12,196 nt of DNA from an uncultured Eubacteriaceae bacterium. GTDB taxonomy: Bacteria; Bacillota; Clostridia; Lachnospirales; Lachnospiraceae. This document shows positions 1-7,400 of this stretch, piece by piece (positions within the stretch are counted from its first letter, which is position 1; the number at the start of each line of letters is the position of its first letter). The translations under genes were made by a program, and so were the position numbers. The notes under the pieces are model-generated. The model was not told where the DNA came from and searched no databases. It worked only from the letters and a program-made list of their open reading frames with translations. The stretch covers positions 1 to 12,196 of the forward strand of contig CAMEUH010000056.1 of the NCBI GenBank assembly GCA_945938055.1, given 5' to 3'.

Positions 1-654
1 CTTGGTGCAACCAAGGCAGCAATTATCTATGCAAAGGATGATGATTATTCCAACGGCTTAAAAGATGCATTTGTAGAAAATGCAGCAGCAAATGGAATTG
101 AGGTTGTGTATACCGGTGAATGTACCACAACGGATACGGACTTTACGGCACAGGCTTCACAGGCAGTTGCATCCGGTGCAGACTTTGTGTTCTATCCTTG
201 CTTCCTTGATACAGTACCACTTTTTGTACAGCAGGTTCGTGACGCCGGTTATGATGGAATTATCGTAGGCGGCGATGGCTGGGATGGTTCTGATACAACC
301 GGTATTGAAGATTACTTCAATAACTGCTACTTTACAAACCATTATTCTTCAGAGGATACTTCACCTTCCGTACAGGCATTTGTTAAGAAGTATACGGAAA
401 CATATGGTGCAGAAAGCTTAAATGGTAGTGCAGCACTTTACTATGATGCAATTTACATGCTGGTTAAGGCTGCTGAAAACGGCGGTGGAACGGATACGGC
501 ATCTTTAGTAAAAGGTATGACGGGAATGTCGTTCTCCGGTGTTGGTGGTGACATTTATCTGGATGAAAATGGTGATGCCATTAAGCCGATTGTCATTAAT
601 ACATATGAAAACGGAAAGATTAAGTTCTTAAAGTCTCTTGCTCCTGAAAAGTAA
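1..654 (+). CDS. livJ: Branched-chain amino-acid-type ABC transporter substrate-binding protein, 3' part
   Basis: The window opens inside this gene. Frame 1 is open from base 1 and gives 217 residues to a TAA stop; the signal peptide and N-terminal lobe lie outside. The visible part reads as the second half of a type I periplasmic-binding fold (Peripla_BP_6, LivJ/LivK-like). It has alternating beta and helix stretches such as KAAIIYAKDDDYSNG, ADFVFYPCFLDTVPLF and YDGIIVGGDGWDG, then the late segment YYDAIYMLVKAAE and a C-terminal GVGGDIYLDENGDA of the kind that closes LivJ homologues. In Gram-positives such proteins are lipid-anchored outside the membrane and hand ligand to LivHM. livHMGF follow directly, which supports the role. 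The substrate is inferred only: leucine, isoleucine and valine are the family default, but related proteins bind other amino acids or amides. The livJ symbol stands for the family, not a proven orthologue. Confidence 0.9.
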   Translation, partial: LGATKAAIIYAKDDDYSNGLKDAFVENAAANGIEVVYTGECTTTDTDFTAQASQAVASGADFVFYPCFLDTVPLFVQQVRDAGYDGIIVGGDGWDGSDTTGIEDYFNNCYFTNHYSSEDTSPSVQAFVKKYTETYGAESLNGSAALYYDAIYMLVKAAENGGGTDTASLVKGMTGMSFSGVGGDIYLDENGDAIKPIVINTYENGKIKFLKSLAPEK

Positions 655-669
655 AAGCAAACATTATTT

Positions 670-707
670 AACGTGACCATGGCGAGTCAGCTCCTCATGG
701 TCACGTT
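670..707 (+). promoter_or_regulatory. Hairpin just after the binding-protein gene (attenuator, processing or stability element)
   Basis: A perfect 12-base inverted repeat, AACGTGACCATG (670-681) and CATGGTCACGTT (696-707), is followed inward by a GAG/CTC pair around a TCAG loop. It begins 15 bases after the livJ stop. Only TTTGGTT follows, so the U-run is too weak for an efficient intrinsic terminator. It more likely gives partial termination or protects the 3' end of the binding-protein mRNA, as intergenic hairpins do in other ABC operons. The structure is seen directly; the function is inferred. Confidence 0.6.
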
Positions 708-718
708 TGGTTAAAAGA

Positions 719-777
719 AAATATTAATTCTGGGAGAGTGCGAAATACATTTTTGCATTCTCCGAAAACTAATATTT
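719..777 (+). promoter_or_regulatory. Second, long imperfect hairpin in the livJ-livH gap
   Basis: Arms 719-741 and 755-777 are 23 bases each and pair at 19 positions plus one G-T wobble. The pairing continues inward as GAAA/TTTT (742-745 with 751-754), leaving a TACAT loop. The outer AAATATTA/TAATATTT part is AT-rich and the inner GGAGAGTGC/GCATTCTCC part is GC-rich. It lies 41 bases ahead of the livH start. No poly-T run follows and no known riboswitch motif is recognisable. No convincing promoter is visible in this gap, so livHMGF are probably reached by read-through from upstream. Confidence 0.5.
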
Positions 778-817
778 AAGAGAGAAAATAAGTAACAAAG
801 AAAGGCAGGTGTTGGCT

Positions 818-1711
818 GTGGCATTTTCATTATTTATTCAGAGTCTTATTAACGGACTGAATCAGGGTGCCATTTATGCGTTGATTGCGCTGGGTTATAC
901 GATGGTTTATGGCATCATCCGAATGATTAATTTTGCACACGGTGACTTTATCATGGTAGGCGCATATACGTTGTTTTATACGGTTCCGCTCATGATAAAC
1001 CATGGAATGCCGGCATGGCTGGCAGTGATTTTTGCAATCATTGTATGTGTTGTGGTAGGTGTTGCAGTAGAGGTTATTGCATACCGGCCGGTGCGTGGAG
1101 CGGGTTCGCTTTCCGCATTAATAACAGCCCTGGCGATGAGTTTGTTTCTGGAAAATTCGGCGATGGTGCTTTTTGGACCGAATCCGAAATCCGTAACAAA
1201 AATTTTTGATTTGGGCTCCGTGGAGTTTCTTGGTGCCAAGCTTCAGGTAAAGTATCTTCTGACCATTGGAATCGGGCTTTTAATGATGGTGGCTCTCACT
1301 CTTTTTGTTAAGAAAACAAAGCTTGGAAAGGCAATGCGGGCTGTTCCACAGGATAAACAGGCTGCAACCCTGATGGGTATTAATGTCAATAAGATTATTA
1401 CCATCACATTTGCCATTGGTTCCGGCCTTGCAGCAGTTGCGGCACTGATGTATTGTTCTACTTATCCGAGATGTACCATCGACATGGGTTCCATGATGGG
1501 TATCAAGGCATTTATTGCAGCAGTTCTTGGTGGAATCGGTATTATTCCGGGTGCCATGCTTGGAGGAATTATTGTAGGACTGGTGGAAATTTTTGTTAAG
1601 GTTTATGTATCAGCCAGCTGGTATGAAGCAATTACATATAGTCTTCTGATTATTGTTCTTCTTGTAAAACCGTCTGGCATTTTAGGCAAAAATGTGGGCG
1701 AGAAAGTGTAG
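818..1711 (+). CDS. livH: Branched-chain amino-acid-type ABC transporter permease LivH
   Basis: One of the two membrane subunits forming the import channel with LivM (BPD_transp_2 family). Of 297 residues, most lie in hydrophobic segments. The LivH hallmark RMINFAHGDFIMVGAY is at residues 35-50. The cytoplasmic coupling segment KLGKAMRAVPQDKQAATLMGIN, which contacts the ATPases, is near 168-189. The glycine-rich VLGGIGIIPGAMLGG is at 236-250. Length fits the family (about 290-300). Start choice: AGGTG at 807-811 sits 6 bases before GTG 818, and the product then starts MAFSLFIQSLINGL, like homologues. GTG 809 and TTG 812 are in frame but lie too close to, or inside, that ribosome binding site. 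The stop codon is buried in the livM ribosome binding site, suggesting coupled translation. Function is secure; the exact amino acid carried is not. Confidence 0.93.
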   Translation: MAFSLFIQSLINGLNQGAIYALIALGYTMVYGIIRMINFAHGDFIMVGAYTLFYTVPLMINHGMPAWLAVIFAIIVCVVVGVAVEVIAYRPVRGAGSLSALITALAMSLFLENSAMVLFGPNPKSVTKIFDLGSVEFLGAKLQVKYLLTIGIGLLMMVALTLFVKKTKLGKAMRAVPQDKQAATLMGINVNKIITITFAIGSGLAAVAALMYCSTYPRCTIDMGSMMGIKAFIAAVLGGIGIIPGAMLGGIIVGLVEIFVKVYVSASWYEAITYSLLIIVLLVKPSGILGKNVGEKV

Positions 1712-1720
1712 GTGATAATC

Positions 1721-2740
1721 ATGAAGATGCCAAAGGAAAAATTAATTTCATATCTCATCAATCTGGTTGGAATTGTGGTGCTGTTTTTATTATTTGTGGC
1801 ATTGTTCCAGTCGGGTGTTCTGGGTTCCCGAACAAACTATGTGAAAGGTATTTTTACCACAGCGTGCTATACCATTGTGCTGGTTGCATCCTTAAATCTT
1901 CTGGTTGGTATTCTGGGTGAGTTTTCACTGGGACATGCGGGATTCATGTCCGTGGGAGCGTATGCTTCTGCAATTTTTACCAATGCGCTGGCAGGAAAAG
2001 GATTGTCAGACCTTGCACTTTTTGTACTGGCATTAATCATCGGTGGTGTTGCAGCCGGTATTGCAGGTCTTCTGGTTGGTATTCCTGCATTGCGGCTTCG
2101 AGGTGACTATCTTGCAATCGTAACAGTAGCATTTGCAGAAATTATCCGTGTGGCCTTTTGTAATTTTGCCATTACGGGAGGCGGACGTACCATCAGCGGA
2201 ATTACCAAGCTTTCAAACTTTTACTGGTGCTTCTGGGTCATGGTCATCTGTGTAACCATTATGTACATGTTTGTCCGTTCCAGATTCGGACGTACGGTAA
2301 AGGCGATTCGTGAGGATTACATTGCAGCAGCGGCAAGCGGTATTAACGTAACATTTTATAAGGTTCTGACATTTACCATATCAGCATTTTTCGCCGGAAT
2401 CGGCGGTGCGATGTATGCACATTACATGACGGCAATGATTCCGACAAACTTTAATTTTAACTACTCCGCAGAACTTCTGACAGAGGTTATCATCGGTGGT
2501 ACGGGTTCTTTTACGGGTTCGATTATCGGTGCAGCATTTTTGTCTTCCCTGCCGGAACTTATGAGGCAGTTCTCAAATTACCGTATGCTGGCGTACTCGA
2601 TTGTACTCGTTATTGTAATGATTTTCAGACCGGGTGGAATCTTTGGCTCCTGGGAGTTCTCTCTTGTCAGGGTACTTAAGAAAGCAAAAAACGGTGAACT
2701 TTTTGCAAAGAAGAATAAGGGAGGTGCCGAAAATGAGTGA
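1721..2740 (+). CDS. livM: Branched-chain amino-acid-type ABC transporter permease LivM
   Basis: Second membrane subunit of the importer, 339 residues, close to the family norm. After a hydrophobic N-terminal helix (about 10-30) come the LivM signature EFSLGHAGFMSVGAY (67-81) and GIPALRLRGDYLAIVTVAFA (120-139). The ATPase-coupling segment GRTVKAIREDYIAAAASGIN is at 190-209 and the late TEVIIGGTGSFTGSIIGA at 254-271. A lysine-rich hydrophilic tail (320-336) should be cytoplasmic. Start choice: AGGTGA at 1710-1715, overlapping the livH TAG, lies 5 bases before ATG 1721. The in-frame GTG at 1712 is part of that site and is unlikely to be used. The 3' end overlaps livG by 8 bases (ATGAGTGA), a normal coupled junction in liv operons. 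Confidence 0.94.
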   Translation: MKMPKEKLISYLINLVGIVVLFLLFVALFQSGVLGSRTNYVKGIFTTACYTIVLVASLNLLVGILGEFSLGHAGFMSVGAYASAIFTNALAGKGLSDLALFVLALIIGGVAAGIAGLLVGIPALRLRGDYLAIVTVAFAEIIRVAFCNFAITGGGRTISGITKLSNFYWCFWVMVICVTIMYMFVRSRFGRTVKAIREDYIAAAASGINVTFYKVLTFTISAFFAGIGGAMYAHYMTAMIPTNFNFNYSAELLTEVIIGGTGSFTGSIIGAAFLSSLPELMRQFSNYRMLAYSIVLVIVMIFRPGGIFGSWEFSLVRVLKKAKNGELFAKKNKGGAENE

Positions 2741-3530
2741 TACAGCAAAAGAGCCAGTATTAAAGGCACAGCATTTATCCATTGTGTTTGGAAGTTTACG
2801 GGCGGTGGATGATTTTAGCCTGGAAATCGGTGAAAGTGAGCTGGTGGGACTGATTGGGCCAAACGGTGCCGGAAAGACCACGGTATTTAACATGCTGACA
2901 GGCGTTTATCAGCCCACGGAAGGTGCATATTTTCTTTGCGGAAAGAAAATGAATGGAAAAAAAGCACATCAGGTTGTTGCCGCTGGTGTTGCCAGAACTT
3001 TTCAGAATATTCGTCTTTTTAAGAAAATGACTGTCATCGAAAATGTTAAGGTGGCAATGAACATGCATATGTCTTATTCCATTCTGGCTTCCATTTTCCG
3101 TACACCAAAGTACTGGAAGGAAGAAGCAGAAATGGATGCAAAGGCAATGGAGCTTCTTAAGATTGTACATCTTGCAGATAAGGCAGATTATGTTGCAGAA
3201 AATCTTCCTTATGGACAGCAGAGAAGACTGGAGATTGCAAGAGCGCTTGCAACGGGAATGAAGGTCCTTCTTCTGGATGAGCCGGCAGCCGGAATGAATC
3301 CGACGGAAACGGCAGAACTTCTGGATATTATTAACGTGATTCGTGAGAAATTTAAAATATCCGTGCTTCTCATTGAACATGACATGAGTCTTGTCATGAA
3401 GATTTGTGAAAGAATCCAGGTAATTGATTATGGCATCACCATTGCCTGTGGTACCCCGGAGGAAATTGCCAATAATCCAAGAGTTATTGAGGCATATCTG
3501 GGTAAGGATGAAGAGGAGGTGCTTTGCTGA
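2733..3530 (+). CDS. livG: Branched-chain amino-acid-type ABC transporter ATPase LivG
   Basis: Cytoplasmic ATPase, 265 residues, that drives transport as a pair with LivF. Visible motifs in order: Walker A GPNGAGKT (42-49); Q-loop in RTFQNIRLF (Q91); the LivG-type degenerate signature LPYGQQRRLEIARAL (158-172) in place of LSGGQ; Walker B VLLLDEP (178-184) with catalytic E183; and H-loop IEHDM (H216). The segment between Q-loop and signature is long, as usual for LivG. Start choice: a strong AAGGGAGGTG at 2717-2726 lies 6 bases before ATG 2733, and the product begins MSDTAKEPVLKAQHLSIVFG. The same frame is open further upstream, but that part lies inside livM. The stop TGA shares its last base with the livF ATG. 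Confidence 0.95.
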   Translation: MSDTAKEPVLKAQHLSIVFGSLRAVDDFSLEIGESELVGLIGPNGAGKTTVFNMLTGVYQPTEGAYFLCGKKMNGKKAHQVVAAGVARTFQNIRLFKKMTVIENVKVAMNMHMSYSILASIFRTPKYWKEEAEMDAKAMELLKIVHLADKADYVAENLPYGQQRRLEIARALATGMKVLLLDEPAAGMNPTETAELLDIINVIREKFKISVLLIEHDMSLVMKICERIQVIDYGITIACGTPEEIANNPRVIEAYLGKDEEEVLC

Positions 3531-4234
3531 TGTTAGAGTTAAAAGACGTAAATGTTCATTACGGTGCCATTCATGCCATACATGATGTAAGCCTCACGGT
3601 AAATGATGGGGAAATCGTTTCACTGATTGGTGCAAATGGAGCAGGAAAGACAACAATTCTTCATACCATTACGGGTTTAAAGAAGTCCACCAGTGGAAGT
3701 ATTCTCTATAATGGAAAGGACCTTACCAAAGTAGAACCAAGTAAGATTATTACTCTTGGTATGGCTCATGTTCCTGAAGGAAGGCACATTTTCCCGACAA
3801 TGACAGTGGCAGAGAATCTGGAAATAGGTGCTTACATCCGGAATAATAAGGAAGAAATTGCAAAGACACTGGAAAGCGTGTATGAGAAGTTTCCAAGACT
3901 GAAGGAAAGAAGAAAGCAGCTTGCGGGAACTTTATCCGGTGGTGAACAGCAGATGCTTGCCGTTGGCCGTGCAATGATGAGTAAACCGGATATTATTTTG
4001 ATGGATGAACCGTCCATGGGACTTTCACCGCTTCTGGTTAAGGAAATATTCAAGATTATAAAAGAGGTCCACGCGGCAGGAATCACGGTACTTTTAGTGG
4101 AACAGAATGCAAAAATGGCACTTTCCATTGCAGACCGGGCATATGTTCTTGAAACAGGACGGATTGCCATGAGTGGGGATGCAAAGGATTTGTTAAATGA
4201 CCCGAAAGTAAAAAAAGCTTATCTCGGCCTGTAA
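3530..4234 (+). CDS. livF: Branched-chain amino-acid-type ABC transporter ATPase LivF
   Basis: Second ATPase of the importer, 234 residues, typical for LivF. Motifs: Walker A GANGAGKT (34-41), the LivF-typical HVPEGRHIFPTMTVAENL (80-97), signature LSGGEQQMLAVGRAL-like stretch (135-149, reading GRAM at the end), and Walker B IILMDEPSMGLSP (155-167). The segment LLVEQNAKMAL (188-198) has Q in place of the usual H-loop histidine, which is characteristic of the LivF branch and not a defect. Start choice: AGAGGAGGTG at 3512-3521 is 8 bases before ATG 3530. An in-frame TTG at 3524 is only 2 bases from that site and is unlikely. The ATG overlaps the livG TGA by one base (TGATG). It is the last gene of the liv unit; a hairpin follows within 35 bases. 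Confidence 0.95.
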   Translation: MLELKDVNVHYGAIHAIHDVSLTVNDGEIVSLIGANGAGKTTILHTITGLKKSTSGSILYNGKDLTKVEPSKIITLGMAHVPEGRHIFPTMTVAENLEIGAYIRNNKEEIAKTLESVYEKFPRLKERRKQLAGTLSGGEQQMLAVGRAMMSKPDIILMDEPSMGLSPLLVKEIFKIIKEVHAAGITVLLVEQNAKMALSIADRAYVLETGRIAMSGDAKDLLNDPKVKKAYLGL

Positions 4235-4265
4235 AAAGGCCTGCCTATATTTTCTCTCTTCATTG

Positions 4266-4296
4266 GAACCCCTGGGAAACCGGGGGTTCATTTATT
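4266..4296 (+). terminator. Probable intrinsic terminator after livF
   Basis: GAACCCCTGG (4266-4275) pairs with CCGGGGGTTC (4280-4289), giving 10 pairs with one G-T wobble closed by a GAAA tetraloop. ATTTATT follows. The stem is GC-rich and stable; the U-run is short and interrupted, so some read-through is possible. Its place 31 bases after the livF stop and ahead of a new promoter fits the end of the liv unit. Confidence 0.75.
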
Positions 4297-4369
4297 GGGG
4301 CTGGTTACCCCGGATATCGTCCCCTGCTTCACAAAAAATATAAAATATTTATAAATTTGTTAATTTTTA

Positions 4370-4398
4370 TTGATAACGTTTTTCAAATTAATTATACT
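4370..4398 (+). promoter_or_regulatory. Sigma-A-type promoter for the RND exporter gene
   Basis: TTGATA (4370-4375) and TATACT (4393-4398) are separated by exactly 17 bases, near-consensus for the housekeeping sigma factor. The region just upstream (4331-4369) is extremely AT-rich with A and T runs, like an UP element. Transcription should start near 4405, giving a leader of about 38 bases before the ATG. Confidence 0.75.
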
Positions 4399-4413
4399 TT
4401 GGTTAATTGAAAA
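4380..4413 (+). promoter_or_regulatory. Operator-like inverted repeat spanning the -10 region
   Basis: TTTTCAAATTAA (4380-4391) and TTAATTGAAAA (4403-4413) form an inverted repeat with one unpaired A, flanking the TATACT box and the predicted start site. A repressor bound here would block the promoter. Efflux genes are often controlled by TetR- or MarR-type repressors, but no regulator gene is in the window. The region is so AT-rich that a chance repeat cannot be excluded. Confidence 0.35.
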
Positions 4414-4442
4414 TTTTGTAAGAAAGAATAAGAGGAGCAAAA

Positions 4443-7400
4443 ATGTCTAAATTAAGCGTAAAAAAGCCTTTTACTGTGTTAGTTATGGTGATAGTTATGC
4501 TGCTGTTGGGCGGGGTAAGTTTATCCAAGATGAAACTGGATCTGCTTCCGGAAATCAGCATGCCTTATCTGATGACAATCGTCACATATCCCGGTGCCAG
4601 TCCTGAAAAGGTTGAGTCACAAGTTTGTGAACCGCTGGAATCAGTTCTTGGAACGGTTTCAGGAGTGAAAAATGTCATGTCTGTGGCAAATGAAAACTAT
4701 GGAATTGTTCAGCTTGAATTTCAGGATGATACCAATATGGATAGTGCAATGGTGAGAGTGTCCAGTGCGATTGATTCGATTGAAGAGGTACTCCCGGAGG
4801 AATGCGGAACACCGTCTATTATTGAAATCAGCACAGATATGATGGCAACACAGTATCTGGCAATTGCTTATGAAGGAATGGATATAGAAGAACTCTCTAA
4901 GTTCGTTGAAGAAAAAATTACACCACAAATTGAACGTCAGGATGGTGTGGCAAATGTTTCTTCTTTAGGTCTGATTGAAAAATCAATTCAAGTGGAACTT
5001 GATAAGGAAAAAATCGATGCATTAAATGATAAGATACTTGCAAAGACAAATGATGCATTTGCTGATGCATTAGAAGATCTGGATGAAGCGAAAAAGCAGC
5101 TTCTGGATGCACAGGGTGAGCTTGATGATGGTAAGAAAGAATTAATTGACGGTAAGAAAGAAATTGAGGACGGACGCCAGGAACTCTGGGAAAACTGGAT
5201 GAAGTGGGGAATGTCTGTTGATGAACTGGCATTGGCGAAGCAGGAACTTGAAAAGCAGGAGGCGGAAGCATACCAGAAATTTGCACAGGTAACGGAAGCT
5301 TTGGACCAGCTGGCTGCACAACAGGCACAATTGACTAACCAGCAGGCACAGTTACAGACTTTAGAAACAGCAATTGCATCATTAAAGGCTTCTATGCCAC
5401 CGGATCCTGATTTGGAAATATATCAGCAGATGAAGGTTACACTGGATCAATATGAGGCTGAGGTGTCAGCTCTTAAGGTAGAAATTCAGGTAACGGAATC
5501 GATTATTGCGAATTATAAGCAGTTTCTCGATGCATCGGGAGTTGATTATAAGGATATAGAAGCAGCGAAACTGAAGGCTTCGGCCGAATTTGGTGCAGCA
5601 AAGGCGAAGATAGCTGCAGGCGAAACTGCGCTTGAAAGTGCAAAAAAACAGTTAGAGTCAGCAGATGACCAGCTTGATGATGCAGAAAAAAAACTGGATG
5701 ATGGCTGGGATTCTATTAAAGACGGACAAAAGCAGATCGATGATGGCTGGGAAAGTTATGAAGAAGGTCTAAAGCAGTATGAGAAGACGAAAAAAGAAAC
5801 GCTTCGTTCTGCAAATGCAGATTCTTTATTATCATTATCTACACTGTCAGGGCTGATTTATGCGCAGAATTTTTCCATGCCGGCAGGATATGTGGATGAC
5901 AAGGATGACAATTCGTGGCTGGTAAAAGTGGGAGATAATTACGAAAGTGTCGAGGAATTATCAGGAATTGTTTTGTGTCACATTGATGACATCGGTGACA
6001 TAAGATTAAGTGATGTGGCAACGGTTACTGTCATTGATAATTCTGCTGAAACATATGCACGGCTTAATGGTGAGCAGGCTGTTATTTTATCCGTATTTAA
6101 GAGCAGTACTGCCGGAACGAATGACATATCAAAATTATGTAAAAAACTGATTACGGAATTAGAAGATCAATACGAAGGTCTTAAAATATTAATCTTGATG
6201 GATCAGGGTGACTATATCAACCTGATTGTTAAGAGTGTATTGCAGAGTATGGTACTTGGTGCAATCCTTGCAATCGTAATTCTTGCGATTTTCTTAAAGG
6301 ATGTGTTGCCAACAATTGTTGTTGCAATCAGTATTCCGTTATCGGTTCTGACTGCACTTGTAGCAATGTATTTTTCAGGAATATCACTTAATATGATGTC
6401 ATTATCAGGATTGGCGCTTGGTATCGGTATGCTGGTAGATAATTCGATTGTTGTCATAGAAAATATCTACCGCCTCAGAAGCCGTGGAATCAGTGCACCA
6501 AGGGCTGCAGTTGCAGGTGCAAAGCAGGTAAGCGGCGCTGTTATGGCATCAACACTTACAACAGTATGTGTTTTCCTGCCGATGATTTATACAACCGGTA
6601 TGGTAAGAGAACTGATGATGCCAATGTGTCTTACGATTATTTTCTGTCTGCTTGCTTCATTACTGATTGCAATGACGGTAGTACCGGCATCAGGTTCGAC
6701 ACTGCTTCGTAAATCAAAGTCGAAAGAACATCCTTGGTTTGATAAAGTTCAGGAACTTTACGGTAAGAGTCTTGAATTCTGTCTGAAGGTTAAGATCGTT
6801 CCGTTAATGCTTGCAATTGGTCTTTTGGTTTTCAGCATATGGCAGGTTTTACGTATGGGAATTGTGATTATTCCTGAAATGACAAGCAATCAGCTGGAAG
6901 CAATGGTTAATTATCCGGAGGAAACGACAAGAGAAGATGCATATGCCAAGACGGATGCATTGATGAACCGTTTTCTTGAAATTGATGGAGTAGGCTCTAT
7001 TGGTATTATGTCAGGAAACGGAACGAATTTGATCTCGTCAATGGCAGCCGTTTCAGAGGATGATTATTTAACGTATTCCATCATGATTACTACGGAGAAT
7101 GAAAATGCCGGTAAAGGTGAAATTGATGCAATTGTTTCTGAGATGAATAAAGCTGCTTCTGAAATCCTTAATGATTCTGAAAGTGAATTTACTGTATCAA
7201 CAGGGATGTCAGAAATGTCAACAATGCTTGGCAGCGGGCTTTCGTTAAATATTTATGGAACAGATCTGGATGAGCTTCTTAACGTAAGTGAAGAGGTAAT
7301 GGATATTGTTGCGACAGTGCCGGGGTATATTGATATTTCCAATGGCCAGGAAACAAGCGATCCGGTACTGCATGTTGTACTTGATAAGGATCTGGCAATG

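Noticed and set aside
2796..3380. A 194-codon open frame on the - strand inside livG
   Set aside because: It lies opposite a gene with every ABC ATPase motif, has no ribosome binding site or family resemblance, and its composition (many Cys, His and Ser) is typical of an antisense shadow.
5121..5184. 21-base-period DNA repeats considered as a tandem-repeat element or CRISPR-like array
   Set aside because: They are imperfect, in frame and fully explained by protein heptads; there are no spacer and repeat units.
4918..5328. A 136-codon open frame on the - strand in the RND coiled-coil region
   Set aside because: Its Pro/His/Gln-rich product is what the reverse complement of Lys/Asp/Leu-rich heptad codons gives; the + strand product is clearly the real one.
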